Below, piece after piece: positions 45,278 to 55,451 of a stretch of 64,000 nucleotides of DNA. The notes under the pieces were generated by a model. The model saw only the letters and a list, made by a program, of their open reading frames with translations. It made no database searches and was not told the origin of the DNA. The position numbers were made by a program, and so were the translations under genes. The number at the start of each line of letters is the position of its first letter. Within the stretch, counting starts at the first letter, position 1. Source of the DNA: Elusimicrobiota bacterium (lineage in GTDB: Bacteria > Elusimicrobiota > Endomicrobiia > Endomicrobiales > Endomicrobiaceae); contig JAISQF010000008.1 of the NCBI GenBank assembly GCA_031274365.1, positions 1 through 64,000 on the forward strand, in the 5' to 3' direction.

Positions 45278-48073
45278 TCATATTTTTATTCTATTAAAAA
45301 TCTTTACTTCATTTACGGAGAATTCTTTTCCATCATCTCTTGATATTATCACAGATTTTATTTTATCGGCTAAAAGCCATCTTGGCGCGGCTTCAACGGG
45401 AACAAGATTTATTCCTTTATGCGCAATAAAGCAAACCTCGTTTATTTCATTTGGAAATTCATCGTTTATCCAATTGATTGTCATATAAGCCGTGTCGCCG
45501 CCTGCCAAATCTAAAATATCAATATACAAAAGTCCGCCGTCTATACCTTTTATATAATGAGAAAAAACATATTCCCACTCTATTCGAGGATTTTTATTAG
45601 AAAATTCAAAAGAATTTATTTCAATTAAATTTTTCTTAAACCCTTTATATCCGTTTCCCCAAACGGCGGGCAAATGCGCAAAAAACAATTCTTTCTCGGG
45701 ATCATAATCCGTTTCGCCGCTATGACGCGGAAAATGTTTATCCAAAATTTTCAGAGTTTGAAGTTTATCCGGAGGATTTTTACCTATTTTCTTAAAATAC
45801 TCGGCAGGCATTAAAATCGTCTTGTATTCGGATATCTCCCAAGGCAATCCGTTAAGCAATGCATAGCGATATAAATGATAGGAACGCGTATTTATATTTA
45901 TTCTATCGTCAACATCTCTCAAATCAAGAAGACTCACTTTTATATTTTTATCTTTCAATATCTCAACTGCGCGCCTTTGAGGTTTATTGCCTGGATAAAC
46001 ATAATAAACGGGATATTCCAACCACAATTTTCTATCCGACACATAATAATGAAGACCGTTTAAAGTCATATCTAAAAAAGTCTCATCTTTGTCTAAAATT
46101 TTGTCTAATGATTCTTTGACAAGTTTTTCGTCTTCTACAAAATCTTTGCTTAAAAATCCCTTGCCAATTCTATCAACGCCAAAATCAGCGCCGTCTGTGA
46201 TTTCCGATTTAGTGTTAGGAATATGATACATTCCTCTATTATACAGACCCCTTACGCTATTGCCGGAATTTGAATACCAAATAATAATTAAAAGAAATAA
46301 AAAAGCGCCGATTTTAACTTTTTTATTTTCAATAAAAGCGCATATTGCGATAGATAAAATTGACGCGGTTATCATAATAGTTTGACTATATCTTGCATAA
46401 GACAAATCCCAAAGACGAGAGAAAGAATAACTAATGCTTGATAAAGCGTAAAGAAAGCAAAATGAAATTACAAAAAAACCTACAAAAGCCGCTGTTTTTT
46501 TATTATCTTTACCACAATATTTGCGCAAAAGATAAGCTGTAAAAACAGAAATCATCGGCATAATAAAAAACATACTTATATGCAGCATTTGATCAAAACT
46601 CATTTTATAAACTTGTCTAAAAGGAGTTCCCGCAAAAACTCCGTTTACCGCGGCAGTTTCCGAAACTATTCTTATTATTCCTCTAAAATATTCGCCAAAA
46701 GGATAAATCATCACTACAAAAGCCAAACACAATCCAAAAATTCCCACCTTATAAAATGTTTTTTTATTGGATTTATACAAAACTATTATTTGATACAAAA
46801 CCGCGGGTAAAGAAGCGGCCACAGCCAAAGATCCCTGAGGTATTCTTGCAAACGGATATATCGCGGAAAGCAAAGCCCATACTATAATCCATCTTTCAGG
46901 TTTTGATATAAGCGACGGATAAAGAAGTATGGCGGCATATATACACGGCATTATCTGATAGCCGTTGCGTCCTATTAAATAGGTTAAAATGCAAGCCGCG
47001 ATTAGAGGGATAGTTCTTTTTGTAATAGCAAAAAAAACAGCCATAATAATTATTGAAAAATAGGCAAAACCAATGCTTGCGCTTATAATCGTAAGCCCGT
47101 TAAAAAGAAATTCTCCCGCCGCCATAGACGCCAAATCCCATAATCCATAAGTTATATACATATCCTTAAAAGCGGACATCCACCCGCGGGAAATCATCCA
47201 ATATTCCGGAAGTCTTGAGCCTATTTCATAAGAATTTGCCAAAATAACGGCTGGAATTCCTCTCACGACAAATCCTAAAAGTATAGCAAATATTGCCACA
47301 GGCGAGAAAAAACTTTTATTCAATTCTCTTTTTCTTCTTCTGAAAACATCGATAATTCCTATAAATATCAGACAAGCGGCTATAATATTTATCTTAAAAC
47401 TCGGCATTGAAAAAATATCTGTATTATTGATAAATTTTTGCGGTGATAACAAAAGAAAATAAAACAAAACAAAAAACTGTGAACAGAAAATAAATCCTTT
47501 TAAGACTTTCTCCCGTCTAAAAAACCATAAACCAAACAAAATAAACATAAACAGTATTCTGCAAATTGATAAAATGGAATTTGCAAACGGTAAGGAATTA
47601 GGCGAGAAATTTAGAAATATTAAAGATATTGCGGGAAAAATTGTATAAGCAAAAAAAAGCGATAAAGCGAGATACTTTAGAGGAAGCGGAGAATTTTTTA
47701 CAATCAATTCTAATTTTTTTTGAGCGCTTAAAAACTTTTCAAAAGTTTTTTCAAAAAAAGAAGGGACAAAACTTTTAAGAGTTTGGGCAAGTTTTAAGGA
47801 CAAAGAGCTAAACAAAAGTATGACAAAAACAAGAAAAGAAAAACAAAAGAAAACATTAAGCGAAAAAAGTCTGTTTGATATATTGTCATAAACCATATAA
47901 ACCAAACCGCTAAACAAATCTGACGCTTTATTTGAAACGGGCTCAAAATAAATGAGCGCGCAAAAAAGTCCCCAGCCCAAAATTAAAGCGCATAGCGCCG
48001 AAATAAAAAATCTTAAAATCTTATGAGGCTGCAAATAAAAATCATTGAATTTTTTGTTTAATGCCTTAAACAT
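45278..48073 (-). CDS. Large polytopic membrane protein of the glycan locus
   Basis: 931 residues. Many hydrophobic helices fill the first two thirds (to about residue 610), followed by a soluble C-terminal region of about 300 residues (VYPGNKPQRRAVEILKDKNI, LPAVWGNGYKGFKKN). The layout, several helices with a long extracytoplasmic C-terminus, is that of GT-C glycosyltransferase-like proteins (the ArnT/PMT/oligosaccharyltransferase superfamily), but I could not pick out a catalytic aspartate with certainty. It follows the split glycosyltransferase and precedes the exporter. Confidence 0.75.
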   Translation of the reverse strand: MFKALNKKFNDFYLQPHKILRFFISALCALILGWGLFCALIYFEPVSNKASDLFSGLVYMVYDNISNRLFSLNVFFCFSFLVFVILLFSSLSLKLAQTLKSFVPSFFEKTFEKFLSAQKKLELIVKNSPLPLKYLALSLFFAYTIFPAISLIFLNFSPNSLPFANSILSICRILFMFILFGLWFFRREKVLKGFIFCSQFFVLFYFLLLSPQKFINNTDIFSMPSFKINIIAACLIFIGIIDVFRRRKRELNKSFFSPVAIFAILLGFVVRGIPAVILANSYEIGSRLPEYWMISRGWMSAFKDMYITYGLWDLASMAAGEFLFNGLTIISASIGFAYFSIIIMAVFFAITKRTIPLIAACILTYLIGRNGYQIMPCIYAAILLYPSLISKPERWIIVWALLSAIYPFARIPQGSLAVAASLPAVLYQIIVLYKSNKKTFYKVGIFGLCLAFVVMIYPFGEYFRGIIRIVSETAAVNGVFAGTPFRQVYKMSFDQMLHISMFFIMPMISVFTAYLLRKYCGKDNKKTAAFVGFFVISFCFLYALSSISYSFSRLWDLSYARYSQTIMITASILSIAICAFIENKKVKIGAFLFLLIIIWYSNSGNSVRGLYNRGMYHIPNTKSEITDGADFGVDRIGKGFLSKDFVEDEKLVKESLDKILDKDETFLDMTLNGLHYYVSDRKLWLEYPVYYVYPGNKPQRRAVEILKDKNIKVSLLDLRDVDDRININTRSYHLYRYALLNGLPWEISEYKTILMPAEYFKKIGKNPPDKLQTLKILDKHFPRHSGETDYDPEKELFFAHLPAVWGNGYKGFKKNLIEINSFEFSNKNPRIEWEYVFSHYIKGIDGGLLYIDILDLAGGDTAYMTINWINDEFPNEINEVCFIAHKGINLVPVEAAPRWLLADKIKSVIISRDDGKEFSVNEVKIFNRIKI

Positions 48074-48143
48074 TTTTAACCACCTTTGATTAACGCTGTC
48101 TTTAAGAATTAATTATATTTTCGAAAAGATTGCTTCCAATTTC

Positions 48144-48938
48144 TTACTTTCTTTTAATCCAATATGCTTCAAAACAAAAACCGCTAAATAAAAATTTAGG
48201 ATCAGTAAAGCCGGATTTCTTAATAACTTCAAAAACTTTATCTTTCACAATTTGTCTTTTTAATAATTCCGGACGCCAATAAGATATCCAAATTGAATCC
48301 GACCGCGCTATGCTTATATAAACAATAACATCTTTATAATCGTCAATCTGAGATAACGGTTTTACCAATTTCCGTTCAATATCTTTTTCATCCGCAGCAT
48401 ATATTACATAACCTTGCGTATTATTCTCAGCCGCAAAAGTAACCGCATTTATAGGAAGCCAGCCCTCGGGCAATGACACCATAATAAATTTAGAATCGGA
48501 ATATGTCTTGGCTATTGCCGCCGTGTCAAGCGGATAAAAATATTCCAAATATTGTTTTTTATTATAAAACCCAAGTATTATAAGAAAAACTATTATCAAA
48601 ACCAATAATTTATTTTTTATTTTTTTAGACAAAATTATTTCAAAAAATTTATCTAAAACTACAATTGATAAAAGAGCGACGGATGGATATACGCCATAAA
48701 TATAACGCGCTTCCATTTGCTCGGCTATCTTTGAAACAATTAGTATATATACTATCGCAATAAACAATATGGAAATTTTAACAAAATTGCTTTTAATTAT
48801 TCCCCTAAAATTAATAGACGACGTTTTCATAATAATCATCGTTCCGTCAGCCGAATAGGAAAGAATATTTTTGGCAAACATATATTTAATTGCTTTTACA
48901 AAAAGTATTATAACGGCAAGGGATATAATAATAAACAA
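48144..48938 (-). CDS. GT-C membrane glycosyltransferase, C-terminal part, out of frame with the N-terminal part
   Basis: 264 codons open from just after the G tract (TTG at 48938). Begins with hydrophobic helices (FIIISLAVIILFVKAI), another pair (IKSNFVKISILFIAIVYILI; LLVLIIVFLIILGFY) and a C-terminal soluble domain ending RPELLKRQIVKDKVFEVIKK and AYWIKRK. On its own it has no ribosome site; it is the natural continuation of the frame at 48908-50521, which needs one more or two fewer G to reach it. Joined length would be 792 or 791 residues. Confidence 0.8.
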   Translation of the reverse strand: MFIIISLAVIILFVKAIKYMFAKNILSYSADGTMIIMKTSSINFRGIIKSNFVKISILFIAIVYILIVSKIAEQMEARYIYGVYPSVALLSIVVLDKFFEIILSKKIKNKLLVLIIVFLIILGFYNKKQYLEYFYPLDTAAIAKTYSDSKFIMVSLPEGWLPINAVTFAAENNTQGYVIYAADEKDIERKLVKPLSQIDDYKDVIVYISIARSDSIWISYWRPELLKRQIVKDKVFEVIKKSGFTDPKFLFSGFCFEAYWIKRK

Positions 48939-50521
48939 TACCCCCCCCCCCCCCCCCCATGAAACAATTCCCTGCTACACTTAATTGCAAAAAACACAAA
49001 CCTTTTTGAAATATCGCTTACATTAAATAATTCATGCAAAGCTCCGCCGCTCCGTCCTCCAAAAATACTTGAAATCGAAACAATCCATAGAGAAAAGAAT
49101 GAGATAATTCCCGCTACCATACCTATAATAATATTTCTTAAATCTTTATATCGCTTATTATAAACAAACCAACAAAAAATAATAAGTGAAATTAAAGATA
49201 AATATATTAAGAAATAATAATGAGACAAGAGACCAAAACACACAATTGCCGCAAACAAAACGCAATCTTTAATTTTTACATTCTTATTATCGATAAAACG
49301 ATATGCCGCATATAACAACGCCGTTTGAAATACGGTTAAAGACATATAATCCCGCATAAGATACGCGTCGCTTATTGCTCCGGCGCTAAAACCCCACAAA
49401 CATACGGGCAGCAACGCTAAACTATTTCTTAAAATTGATTTAGAAGCCGCGTAGAGCAATAAACAGGTGAAAATAAACCAAAATAAATTAGGAATTATTC
49501 CTATCCATTTATTAAATTTATCCGTAAATAATGAATATACCGTATGAAGTTGATAGTGGTAAAAAGGAGGATGAGCGATATCCTCTTGAGATACTTTGTA
49601 AACAATGTCATATCTGAAACGTTCTTTGGGCTGTATGGATAAAACATTAAAAAAATATTTAGACGGCAGCCATTCTTCTTTTATGCTTTTTGCCCAAGTC
49701 ATACCGCCTATATTTCCCGCATTATATTGATCAATTAAATTATTTCCATGAAGTATGGAGCCTATTTCGTCGCCAAAAAATCCTTTCCTTAAATTCGTAT
49801 AATAAAGAATGGAAAGGAGCTGGGTTAAAATTATAACGATTAACAAAATACGAGGAGCTTTTAGAATTTTTTCTAAAAATTTATCAAAGATTATTTTATA
49901 CCACACTATTGCGGCAAAAAAGAATACTAATAAAAATATCGGTATTCCCAGACTTGAAACAACAGGATAATTGCTTAAAATAATTTTCTCAATAGACAAA
50001 GAGGTGTCGGCATTATCAAATTCTATTTTTATATTTTGCCATTTGCCGGAATTCAGTATTATCGTGTCATTTTTCCCGTTACGGATTACTAATTCATGTT
50101 CATCTCTGCCATTATAAGTTCCATTTTGCTCTTTAGCGTAAATATACGCTTTCTGTCCGTATGCGTCAAATGGCATTGTTCCGGGATAACCATTATTGAC
50201 TATTTTATGCGGATAATTAAATCTTGACACATAAACTGTTAAATATTGACCATTACTTGTTTTATTAGACGAATCGGGAACATTAAAAGACACATAAGAA
50301 TTTTCTTTTTGCGCTCTTAAAACTTCTCCTTTAATATCCATATTGCTTAATTGACCTTTATATATCGTCTCTCTATCAATTGCAATATGATGTTGTAATT
50401 CCAAAGGAAGTCCAAGTCTGCCTACGCTAAAATCATAACAGAGAATTAAATACAATAGCCCCGCAATTAAAACCAATCCTGAAATAAAAACTACTCGTTT
50501 TTTAGATACTTCCAAACGCAT
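48908..50521 (-). CDS. GT-C membrane glycosyltransferase, N-terminal part (frame ends at the poly-G tract)
   Basis: 537 codons from ATG 50521 (MRLEVSKKRVVFIS), chosen for AAGGGG eight bases upstream; the longer frame to 50722 runs into the GT9 gene. One membrane helix, a soluble extracytoplasmic domain of about 180 residues, then polytopic membrane sequence. LRKGFFGDEIGSILHGN has the acidic first-loop pair of PMT/ArnT-type transferases, which use lipid-linked sugars on the outer face. The product ends LFHGGGGGGYCLLLYPLPL, twelve residues after the last glycine, in what should be the middle of the protein. Confidence 0.82.
   Translation of the reverse strand: MRLEVSKKRVVFISGLVLIAGLLYLILCYDFSVGRLGLPLELQHHIAIDRETIYKGQLSNMDIKGEVLRAQKENSYVSFNVPDSSNKTSNGQYLTVYVSRFNYPHKIVNNGYPGTMPFDAYGQKAYIYAKEQNGTYNGRDEHELVIRNGKNDTIILNSGKWQNIKIEFDNADTSLSIEKIILSNYPVVSSLGIPIFLLVFFFAAIVWYKIIFDKFLEKILKAPRILLIVIILTQLLSILYYTNLRKGFFGDEIGSILHGNNLIDQYNAGNIGGMTWAKSIKEEWLPSKYFFNVLSIQPKERFRYDIVYKVSQEDIAHPPFYHYQLHTVYSLFTDKFNKWIGIIPNLFWFIFTCLLLYAASKSILRNSLALLPVCLWGFSAGAISDAYLMRDYMSLTVFQTALLYAAYRFIDNKNVKIKDCVLFAAIVCFGLLSHYYFLIYLSLISLIIFCWFVYNKRYKDLRNIIIGMVAGIISFFSLWIVSISSIFGGRSGGALHELFNVSDISKRFVFFAIKCSRELFHGGGGGGYCLLLYPLPL
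48941..48958. repeat. Poly-G/C tract of 18 bases inside a glycosyltransferase gene
   Basis: Eighteen consecutive C on the plus strand (G on the coding strand), in an otherwise A/T-rich gene. With 18 G the upstream frame reads six glycines and stops twelve codons later; with 19 or 16 G it continues into the 48144-48938 frame. Such tracts change length by slippage and act as on/off switches in surface-structure genes. A miscount in the assembly is the main alternative. Confidence 0.9.
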
Positions 50522-50550
50522 ATTCTTCCCCTTTCCAATGCGAAAAAATA

Positions 50551-51837
50551 TTACTTTTTTCTTAAAGTTCCAAATAAATAATTTTGTTTTTCGCTTATTA
50601 TTTGACAATCCATTTCGACGCTTTCTTTTACTTGACCAACTTTTGTATTTAATAAAGTTTCTAAAGCGCAAATTACTTCGTCCGTTTTTATATTCTCCAT
50701 ACAAAAAGCTTTGTCGCCGCAAGGGGGTTTGTCAAAAATATATAAACAAGGACTGCAATAACTTTTTTTATAAAGCGCGATATTTACGCCGTTATCAACG
50801 CTCGTAAAATCAGGCAGATTGTTTCCGTAAAGAGCGGCAACTTTAGCGTTTTGAGCATAAGCCAAATTCATAAGTCCCGTGTCATTTGTTAAAAAAGCTG
50901 AAAATTTAGGAAGTAAAACCAAAACTTCAGACAATGTAAAATAACCCGCCGCATTATAAATTTTGTCCGCGCCGTTATCACCGCTCACAAAATCTTTTAC
51001 TTTTTGCGTATAATTTTTTTCGCTTGCCGAACCAAGCAAAATAATATCATAACCTTTATTTGCAAAGTGAATTGCCGTCTGAGCAAAATTTTCCAAAGCC
51101 CATCTGCGCGCAAAAGAGAGATCGGAAGCATTAACGTTAAAAGCCAAAATTTTATCATATGATAGATGGGAGGGGGCAATGAGCTTCTTTAATTTATTAT
51201 CCGCCGAAATTTTTACATTCTCGTCTAAATTAAAAGGTAAAAGAGAAGTCTGGCAATCAACGTTTACTCCGCCGATCCTTGCAAGCTGTATATAAGATAA
51301 ACGCACGGGCATTAAAAAATTAAAATACATCAAATGCGTGTATATATACGTTTTAAGTTCTGTAGATTTTGCCCAAAAATATCCAAGCCTATTTCTTGCC
51401 AAAGAAAATAAACTTATTAAAACTCCATAAGAAGAGAAAACTTCCAAATCAAAAAACAGATCAATGCGCGCATCCTTGCGTAAATTAAAAAAAAGACGCG
51501 CAGAGCTTATAAATAAACTCAAAATATTTTTATCGTCTATAAAAAACGTTTTATCAATATAATCTATAAGTTCCAATAACTGGCGATTTTCTTTGCGCGA
51601 AATAAAAATCAATTGCGCAAAAGGATAACGTTCTTTTAGCGCTTTAAGCATAGGGACGGCGCAAGTTATGCTCCCCAAACCAAAATATTTTGCAACCGCA
51701 ATGGTTTTGACATTATCGCTTTTTATACTATGGTCTATTCTCAATATTTTACCGAAAAGAAAAACAAAAGGAAGCAAAGCAAGACAAATTAAATTTCCAA
51801 ACAATCTGTCCAAAAATAATTTCGTCTGAAATTTCAT
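50551..51837 (-). CDS. Glycosyltransferase family 9 (heptosyltransferase-like)
   Basis: 428 residues. GT-B fold of the ADP-heptose:LPS heptosyltransferase family: AVAKYFGLGSITCAVPMLKA at the N-terminus and the C-terminal sugar-nucleotide site LTNDTGLMNLAYAQNAKVAA followed by YGNN. The CSPCLYIFDKPPCGDKAFCM stretch is cysteine-rich, a feature of one GT9 branch. Adds heptose or a related sugar to the lipopolysaccharide core. AAGGA lies ahead of the start. Confidence 0.9.
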   Translation of the reverse strand: MKFQTKLFLDRLFGNLICLALLPFVFLFGKILRIDHSIKSDNVKTIAVAKYFGLGSITCAVPMLKALKERYPFAQLIFISRKENRQLLELIDYIDKTFFIDDKNILSLFISSARLFFNLRKDARIDLFFDLEVFSSYGVLISLFSLARNRLGYFWAKSTELKTYIYTHLMYFNFLMPVRLSYIQLARIGGVNVDCQTSLLPFNLDENVKISADNKLKKLIAPSHLSYDKILAFNVNASDLSFARRWALENFAQTAIHFANKGYDIILLGSASEKNYTQKVKDFVSGDNGADKIYNAAGYFTLSEVLVLLPKFSAFLTNDTGLMNLAYAQNAKVAALYGNNLPDFTSVDNGVNIALYKKSYCSPCLYIFDKPPCGDKAFCMENIKTDEVICALETLLNTKVGQVKESVEMDCQIISEKQNYLFGTLRKK

Positions 51838-51904
51838 AAATTTTATTCCTTTTTATATACGCCTGCCCGACGTTAAAAGATTTTCCGCCCTTGCATTTTC
51901 TTTT

Positions 51905-52882
51905 TTACTTCTCAAAATCATATTTCTTAAACACAATATTTTTTTTGCTTATAAGAAATTTTTTATTGAAAACCGATAGATATTTTTTTCTTTCTATTTG
52001 GCTGCGGTATCTTTCTATAGTGAAAAACAAAAAATGTTTTTTCTTATACAAATTAAATTCATTTATAACGTCGATAGCTTTTTGAGTTTTTGGCGCATAG
52101 AATAATTCATAATAAAATGTCTGCTGCGAAATCTCGCTTAGTTTTTTTATATCTTTTGCCGTGTTTACGCTATGCCATCGATATGAAAACAAAATTTCGT
52201 CTATAAATTTTATCTTGCATCTTTGAGACATTTGCAAATTTATATACCAATCTTCCAAAGGCGCGTTTTTTTGATATTTGCCGGCGTCTAAAATAATATT
52301 TCTAACAAATAAATTTCCATTAGGGATATAATTTCCGCCTTTTATAAGACTTTCATAAGAACCAAAATTCTCGCAATGAAAATCCACATCAGGTCTTTCC
52401 TTTTGTAGAAATTGCGCAAAGGTTTTATAAACGGCTTTGCTTTCGTCGGCAATATTTTTTCTATCTTTATCCCAAAACACTCTGCAAGAATTATCGTCTA
52501 TTATTTCATTGTCTCCCATCACTTGCCCGTATTCAGAATTGCTTTCAAGAAAGTCAACCTGCTTTTGAATGGCTGCGGGTTTAGCCAAATCGTCCGAAGC
52601 AATCAAATAAATATATTTCCCTTTTGCCTTATCAATCATTTTATTAAGAGTTAAACATATTCCCTGATTTTGCCAAGCGTCAAAATCAACCCTGACAAAT
52701 CTCTTTTCGCATAATTCTTTCATTTGGCAAATTTTAGTCCAGGTATTGTCTTTTGAGCCGTCGTCAAGAACTAATAATTCAATATTTTTATATGTTTGAT
52801 TTATAATTGAATGGATAGATTCTTGAACATATTTTTCATGATTATAAGCTGGAATTATTACCGACACTAATGGCTCTTGCAT
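51905..52882 (-). CDS. Glycosyltransferase family 2
   Basis: 325 residues. GT-A fold: VSVIIPAYNHEKYVQESIHS, LLVLDDGSKDNTW, DxD-like ASDD in KYIYLIASDDLAKPAA, and a late ENFGSYESLIKGGNYIPNGN acceptor region. The C-terminus is lysine-rich and probably membrane-associated. Sugar and acceptor unknown. It is separated from the DegT gene by repeat copy C. Confidence 0.92.
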   Translation of the reverse strand: MQEPLVSVIIPAYNHEKYVQESIHSIINQTYKNIELLVLDDGSKDNTWTKICQMKELCEKRFVRVDFDAWQNQGICLTLNKMIDKAKGKYIYLIASDDLAKPAAIQKQVDFLESNSEYGQVMGDNEIIDDNSCRVFWDKDRKNIADESKAVYKTFAQFLQKERPDVDFHCENFGSYESLIKGGNYIPNGNLFVRNIILDAGKYQKNAPLEDWYINLQMSQRCKIKFIDEILFSYRWHSVNTAKDIKKLSEISQQTFYYELFYAPKTQKAIDVINEFNLYKKKHFLFFTIERYRSQIERKKYLSVFNKKFLISKKNIVFKKYDFEK

Positions 52883-52970
52883 AGATTATCCTTATTAAAA
52901 GTTTTATTACAGCCTATTTTTCTCGACGCGGTAAGAACGACGCTTTATTAACTGTCTGCTTCAGCAGACA

Positions 52971-53200
52971 CATTTCTTTTTTTGTTTTTTGACTTCAGCC
53001 GCTAAGGACATTCGCTTATATTTTTTTGGCGTTTGCCAAACAAATTTTTTTGGCGTTTGCCAAACTCGCCGCCCCTGCGCATTACGACATAAGGTAGGGC
53101 GTCTCACACAGTGTCAAATGATAATCCAAAAAAATATCTCGCTCATAGACTCGTCCTTTTAAGGCGGCTTTCGCAAAAAACCCTCTATAAATAAAGACAC
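52971..53200 (-). repeat. Dispersed intergenic repeat, copy C (long form)
   Basis: Reverse complement of copy A over its whole length, ending with GTGTCTTTATTTAT at the right (53187-53200). It differs from A mainly by an internal tandem duplication at 53021-53068. A hairpin TGTCTGC-TTCA-GCAGACA (52953-52970) lies at its left border. The 387-bp gene-free stretch 52883-53269 consists mostly of this repeat; no gene is seen in it. Confidence 0.75.
53021..53068. repeat. 24-bp tandem duplication inside repeat copy C
   Basis: Two units of 24 bp, each TTTTTTTGGCGTTTGCCAAA plus four bases (CAAA, then TCG-type end). Each unit holds the imperfect palindrome TTGGC-GTTT-GCCAA. Copy A has one such unit in degenerate form. 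Confidence 0.85.
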
Positions 53201-53269
53201 GACAAAAACACTTTCCGCTTAATAACCTTTTTTATTTTTTCCTCTGTGCGTTTGAGATTTTTCAACAAA

Positions 53270-54406
53270 CTACTCTTTATAATTATTTATAGTTTCCGTT
53301 ATTTTTTTTACTTCCGCATCGCTCAAAGACGGATTGCAAGGTATTGAAAGAACTTCATTATGAATTTGTTCGGTAATTGGAAAACTTAGATTATTCCATT
53401 CTTTATAAGCAATCTGTTTGTGAGGCGCAATAGGATAATGAATCAATGTTTGAATTTCGTTTTCAGATAAATATTTCTGAAGTTTATCTCTGTTTTTTGT
53501 TCTAACGACAAACAAATACCACACGTGAACTTTTTCCCCTTGGCTTATATTTCCATGAGAAATAGGAATAGCGATATTTCCGTCATAAATCTGCGGCAAA
53601 ATTATAAAAGGATTTTTTATATTTGTTCTGTAATATTTTGCAATTTCAAAACGTCTTAAATTATCCTCTTTTAGATATTTCAATTTCACATTCAAAACGG
53701 CAGCGCAAATATCGCTAAGTCTCGAATTTACTCCTTTATATATATATTCATATTTTTTTATCCCGCCGTAATTTGCAAGACATTTTATTTTCTCAAAAAG
53801 AGATTCGTCATTTGTCAAAACCATTCCGCCGTCTCCCAAAGCGCCGAGATTTTTACCGGGGTAAAAAGAAAATGCCGCCGCGTCTCCGAGATTTCCGGCC
53901 ATTTTTCCTTTATATACGGCTCCATGCGCTTGAGCGCAATCCTCTATAACTTTTAAATTATATTTTTTTGCTAAAGCGCAGATTTTGTCCATTTGAGCGG
54001 TTTGACCATAAAGATGAACTGCCATTATTGCTTTTGTTTTGGGAGTTATTTTTTCGGCAATCAAATCAGGATTGATATTATAACTGCAAATATCAGGCTC
54101 TACTAAAACGGGAGCCGCGCCGTTTTCCGATACGGCCAGCATAGAAGCGATAAAAGTGTTTGCTGGAACTATTATCTCGTCGCCCGCGCCAAAACCATAA
54201 GCTCTTATAATCAGCTTAAGAGCGTCAAGTCCGTTTGCAACGCCGACAGCGTATTTTGTCCCGCAAAAATCTGCAAAATTTTTGCAAAAACTATCATATT
54301 CTTTACCAAGCAAATACCATCCGCTGTCAATTGTTCTTTTGACAGCCTCGTCGATTTCCTTTCTATAACGTTGATTTATTTTATACAAATCCATAAAGCT
54401 AATCAT
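53270..54406 (-). CDS. DegT/DnrJ/EryC1/StrS-family aminotransferase
   Basis: 378 residues. PLP enzyme that aminates keto-sugars: [47 protein letters not shown], Schiff-base lysine in [15 protein letters not shown], and the C-terminal [12 protein letters not shown]. Overlaps the iron alcohol dehydrogenase by 8 bp. In this locus it probably makes an amino sugar for the surface glycan, or acts with the neighbouring phosphonate-like enzymes. Confidence 0.93.
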   Translation of the reverse strand: MISFMDLYKINQRYRKEIDEAVKRTIDSGWYLLGKEYDSFCKNFADFCGTKYAVGVANGLDALKLIIRAYGFGAGDEIIVPANTFIASMLAVSENGAAPVLVEPDICSYNINPDLIAEKITPKTKAIMAVHLYGQTAQMDKICALAKKYNLKVIEDCAQAHGAVYKGKMAGNLGDAAAFSFYPGKNLGALGDGGMVLTNDESLFEKIKCLANYGGIKKYEYIYKGVNSRLSDICAAVLNVKLKYLKEDNLRRFEIAKYYRTNIKNPFIILPQIYDGNIAIPISHGNISQGEKVHVWYLFVVRTKNRDKLQKYLSENEIQTLIHYPIAPHKQIAYKEWNNLSFPITEQIHNEVLSIPCNPSLSDAEVKKITETINNYKE

Positions 54407-55451
54407 TATTAAATAAATCCTCCAATTCTTTTTGTGTAAAAATCCTCGGATTATTAGCCATTCTTTCCAAGTTCACTTCTTTAACGAGCTCTGCGGTATT
54501 ATTTATGCCTAATTTTTTTAATCTTGTCTCTAAATTTATTTTCTCAAAAAGTTTGTCAAAATATTCTTTGCTTAAAATATCTTTTAATTCTTTTGAAATT
54601 TCATTTACATAATCCAATCCTCTTTTATCATTTAACGCGCCGATAGGAATATTGGTATTAGCCGCAAATAATTTTGAAAAACTCAAAGCCACGGCATGAC
54701 CGTGAGGAATATTAAATCTTATCGTAAAAACATAAGAAAGCGCATGAGCGGCCGTCGTCTTTGATATATTGATGGCTTTGCCTGCTAAAAATGAAGCCAG
54801 CGACATATTTTCCATACTTTTTTTATCGTTTGAATTTACAAAATCAACGATATTTTCTTTACATAAATAAATTGATTTTTTCGCATACCGCCTGCTTTCA
54901 TCAGTGGAACGAATTGACCAAAAAGATTCCACGGCTTGAGCAAAAGCGTCAAAAGACGAACATGCTTTGAGATATTTCGGACAACTGGTTAAGAATTGGC
55001 TGTCAACAATAGCATAATTTGGCAGAATGCTTTCATCCTCGACGGACTGCTTTTTTCCTTTAACCCAATAAACCGCAAATTTTGTCGCTTCGCTTCCGGA
55101 ACCGGCCGTCGTGGGAACAGCTGTTAAAAACAAATGTTTTCCTCTATTAAAATTAAACAATTTTGCAAAATCTATAACGCTGCCTCCGCCGATAGCAATT
55201 ATAGCTTGATAATCTTTCTTTAGTTTATTAAGAGCTTTCTGTAAATCCGTATCCGTCGGATTTGTAGAAAAATCTGAATAATAATCAATATCGTAACTTT
55301 CAAGCAAAGGAATTATTATTCCTCTAAAATTTTCAAAGACTTTTTTACCGGTAAAGATAAGAATTTTTTTTACATTTCCAATTTTTCTTAGCACAAACGG
55401 CAATTCTTTTATAGACCCGCAGGACAAGCTGGCATTATCAACTATCAACAT
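54399..55451 (-). CDS. Iron-containing alcohol dehydrogenase, phosphonoacetaldehyde-reductase-like
   Basis: 350 residues. NAD(P) loop [12 protein letters not shown] (about 86-97), [11 protein letters not shown], and metal-site positions D168, Q172, H236 and H250 ([33 protein letters not shown]). Q172 replaces the usual histidine. [10 protein letters not shown] and the shorter length are what I recall from reductases linked to phosphonate synthesis, which turn phosphonoacetaldehyde into 2-hydroxyethylphosphonate. Overlaps the PEP-mutase fusion gene by 14 bp, supporting that link. Confidence 0.8.
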   Translation of the reverse strand: MLIVDNASLSCGSIKELPFVLRKIGNVKKILIFTGKKVFENFRGIIIPLLESYDIDYYSDFSTNPTDTDLQKALNKLKKDYQAIIAIGGGSVIDFAKLFNFNRGKHLFLTAVPTTAGSGSEATKFAVYWVKGKKQSVEDESILPNYAIVDSQFLTSCPKYLKACSSFDAFAQAVESFWSIRSTDESRRYAKKSIYLCKENIVDFVNSNDKKSMENMSLASFLAGKAINISKTTAAHALSYVFTIRFNIPHGHAVALSFSKLFAANTNIPIGALNDKRGLDYVNEISKELKDILSKEYFDKLFEKINLETRLKKLGINNTAELVKEVNLERMANNPRIFTQKELEDLFNND

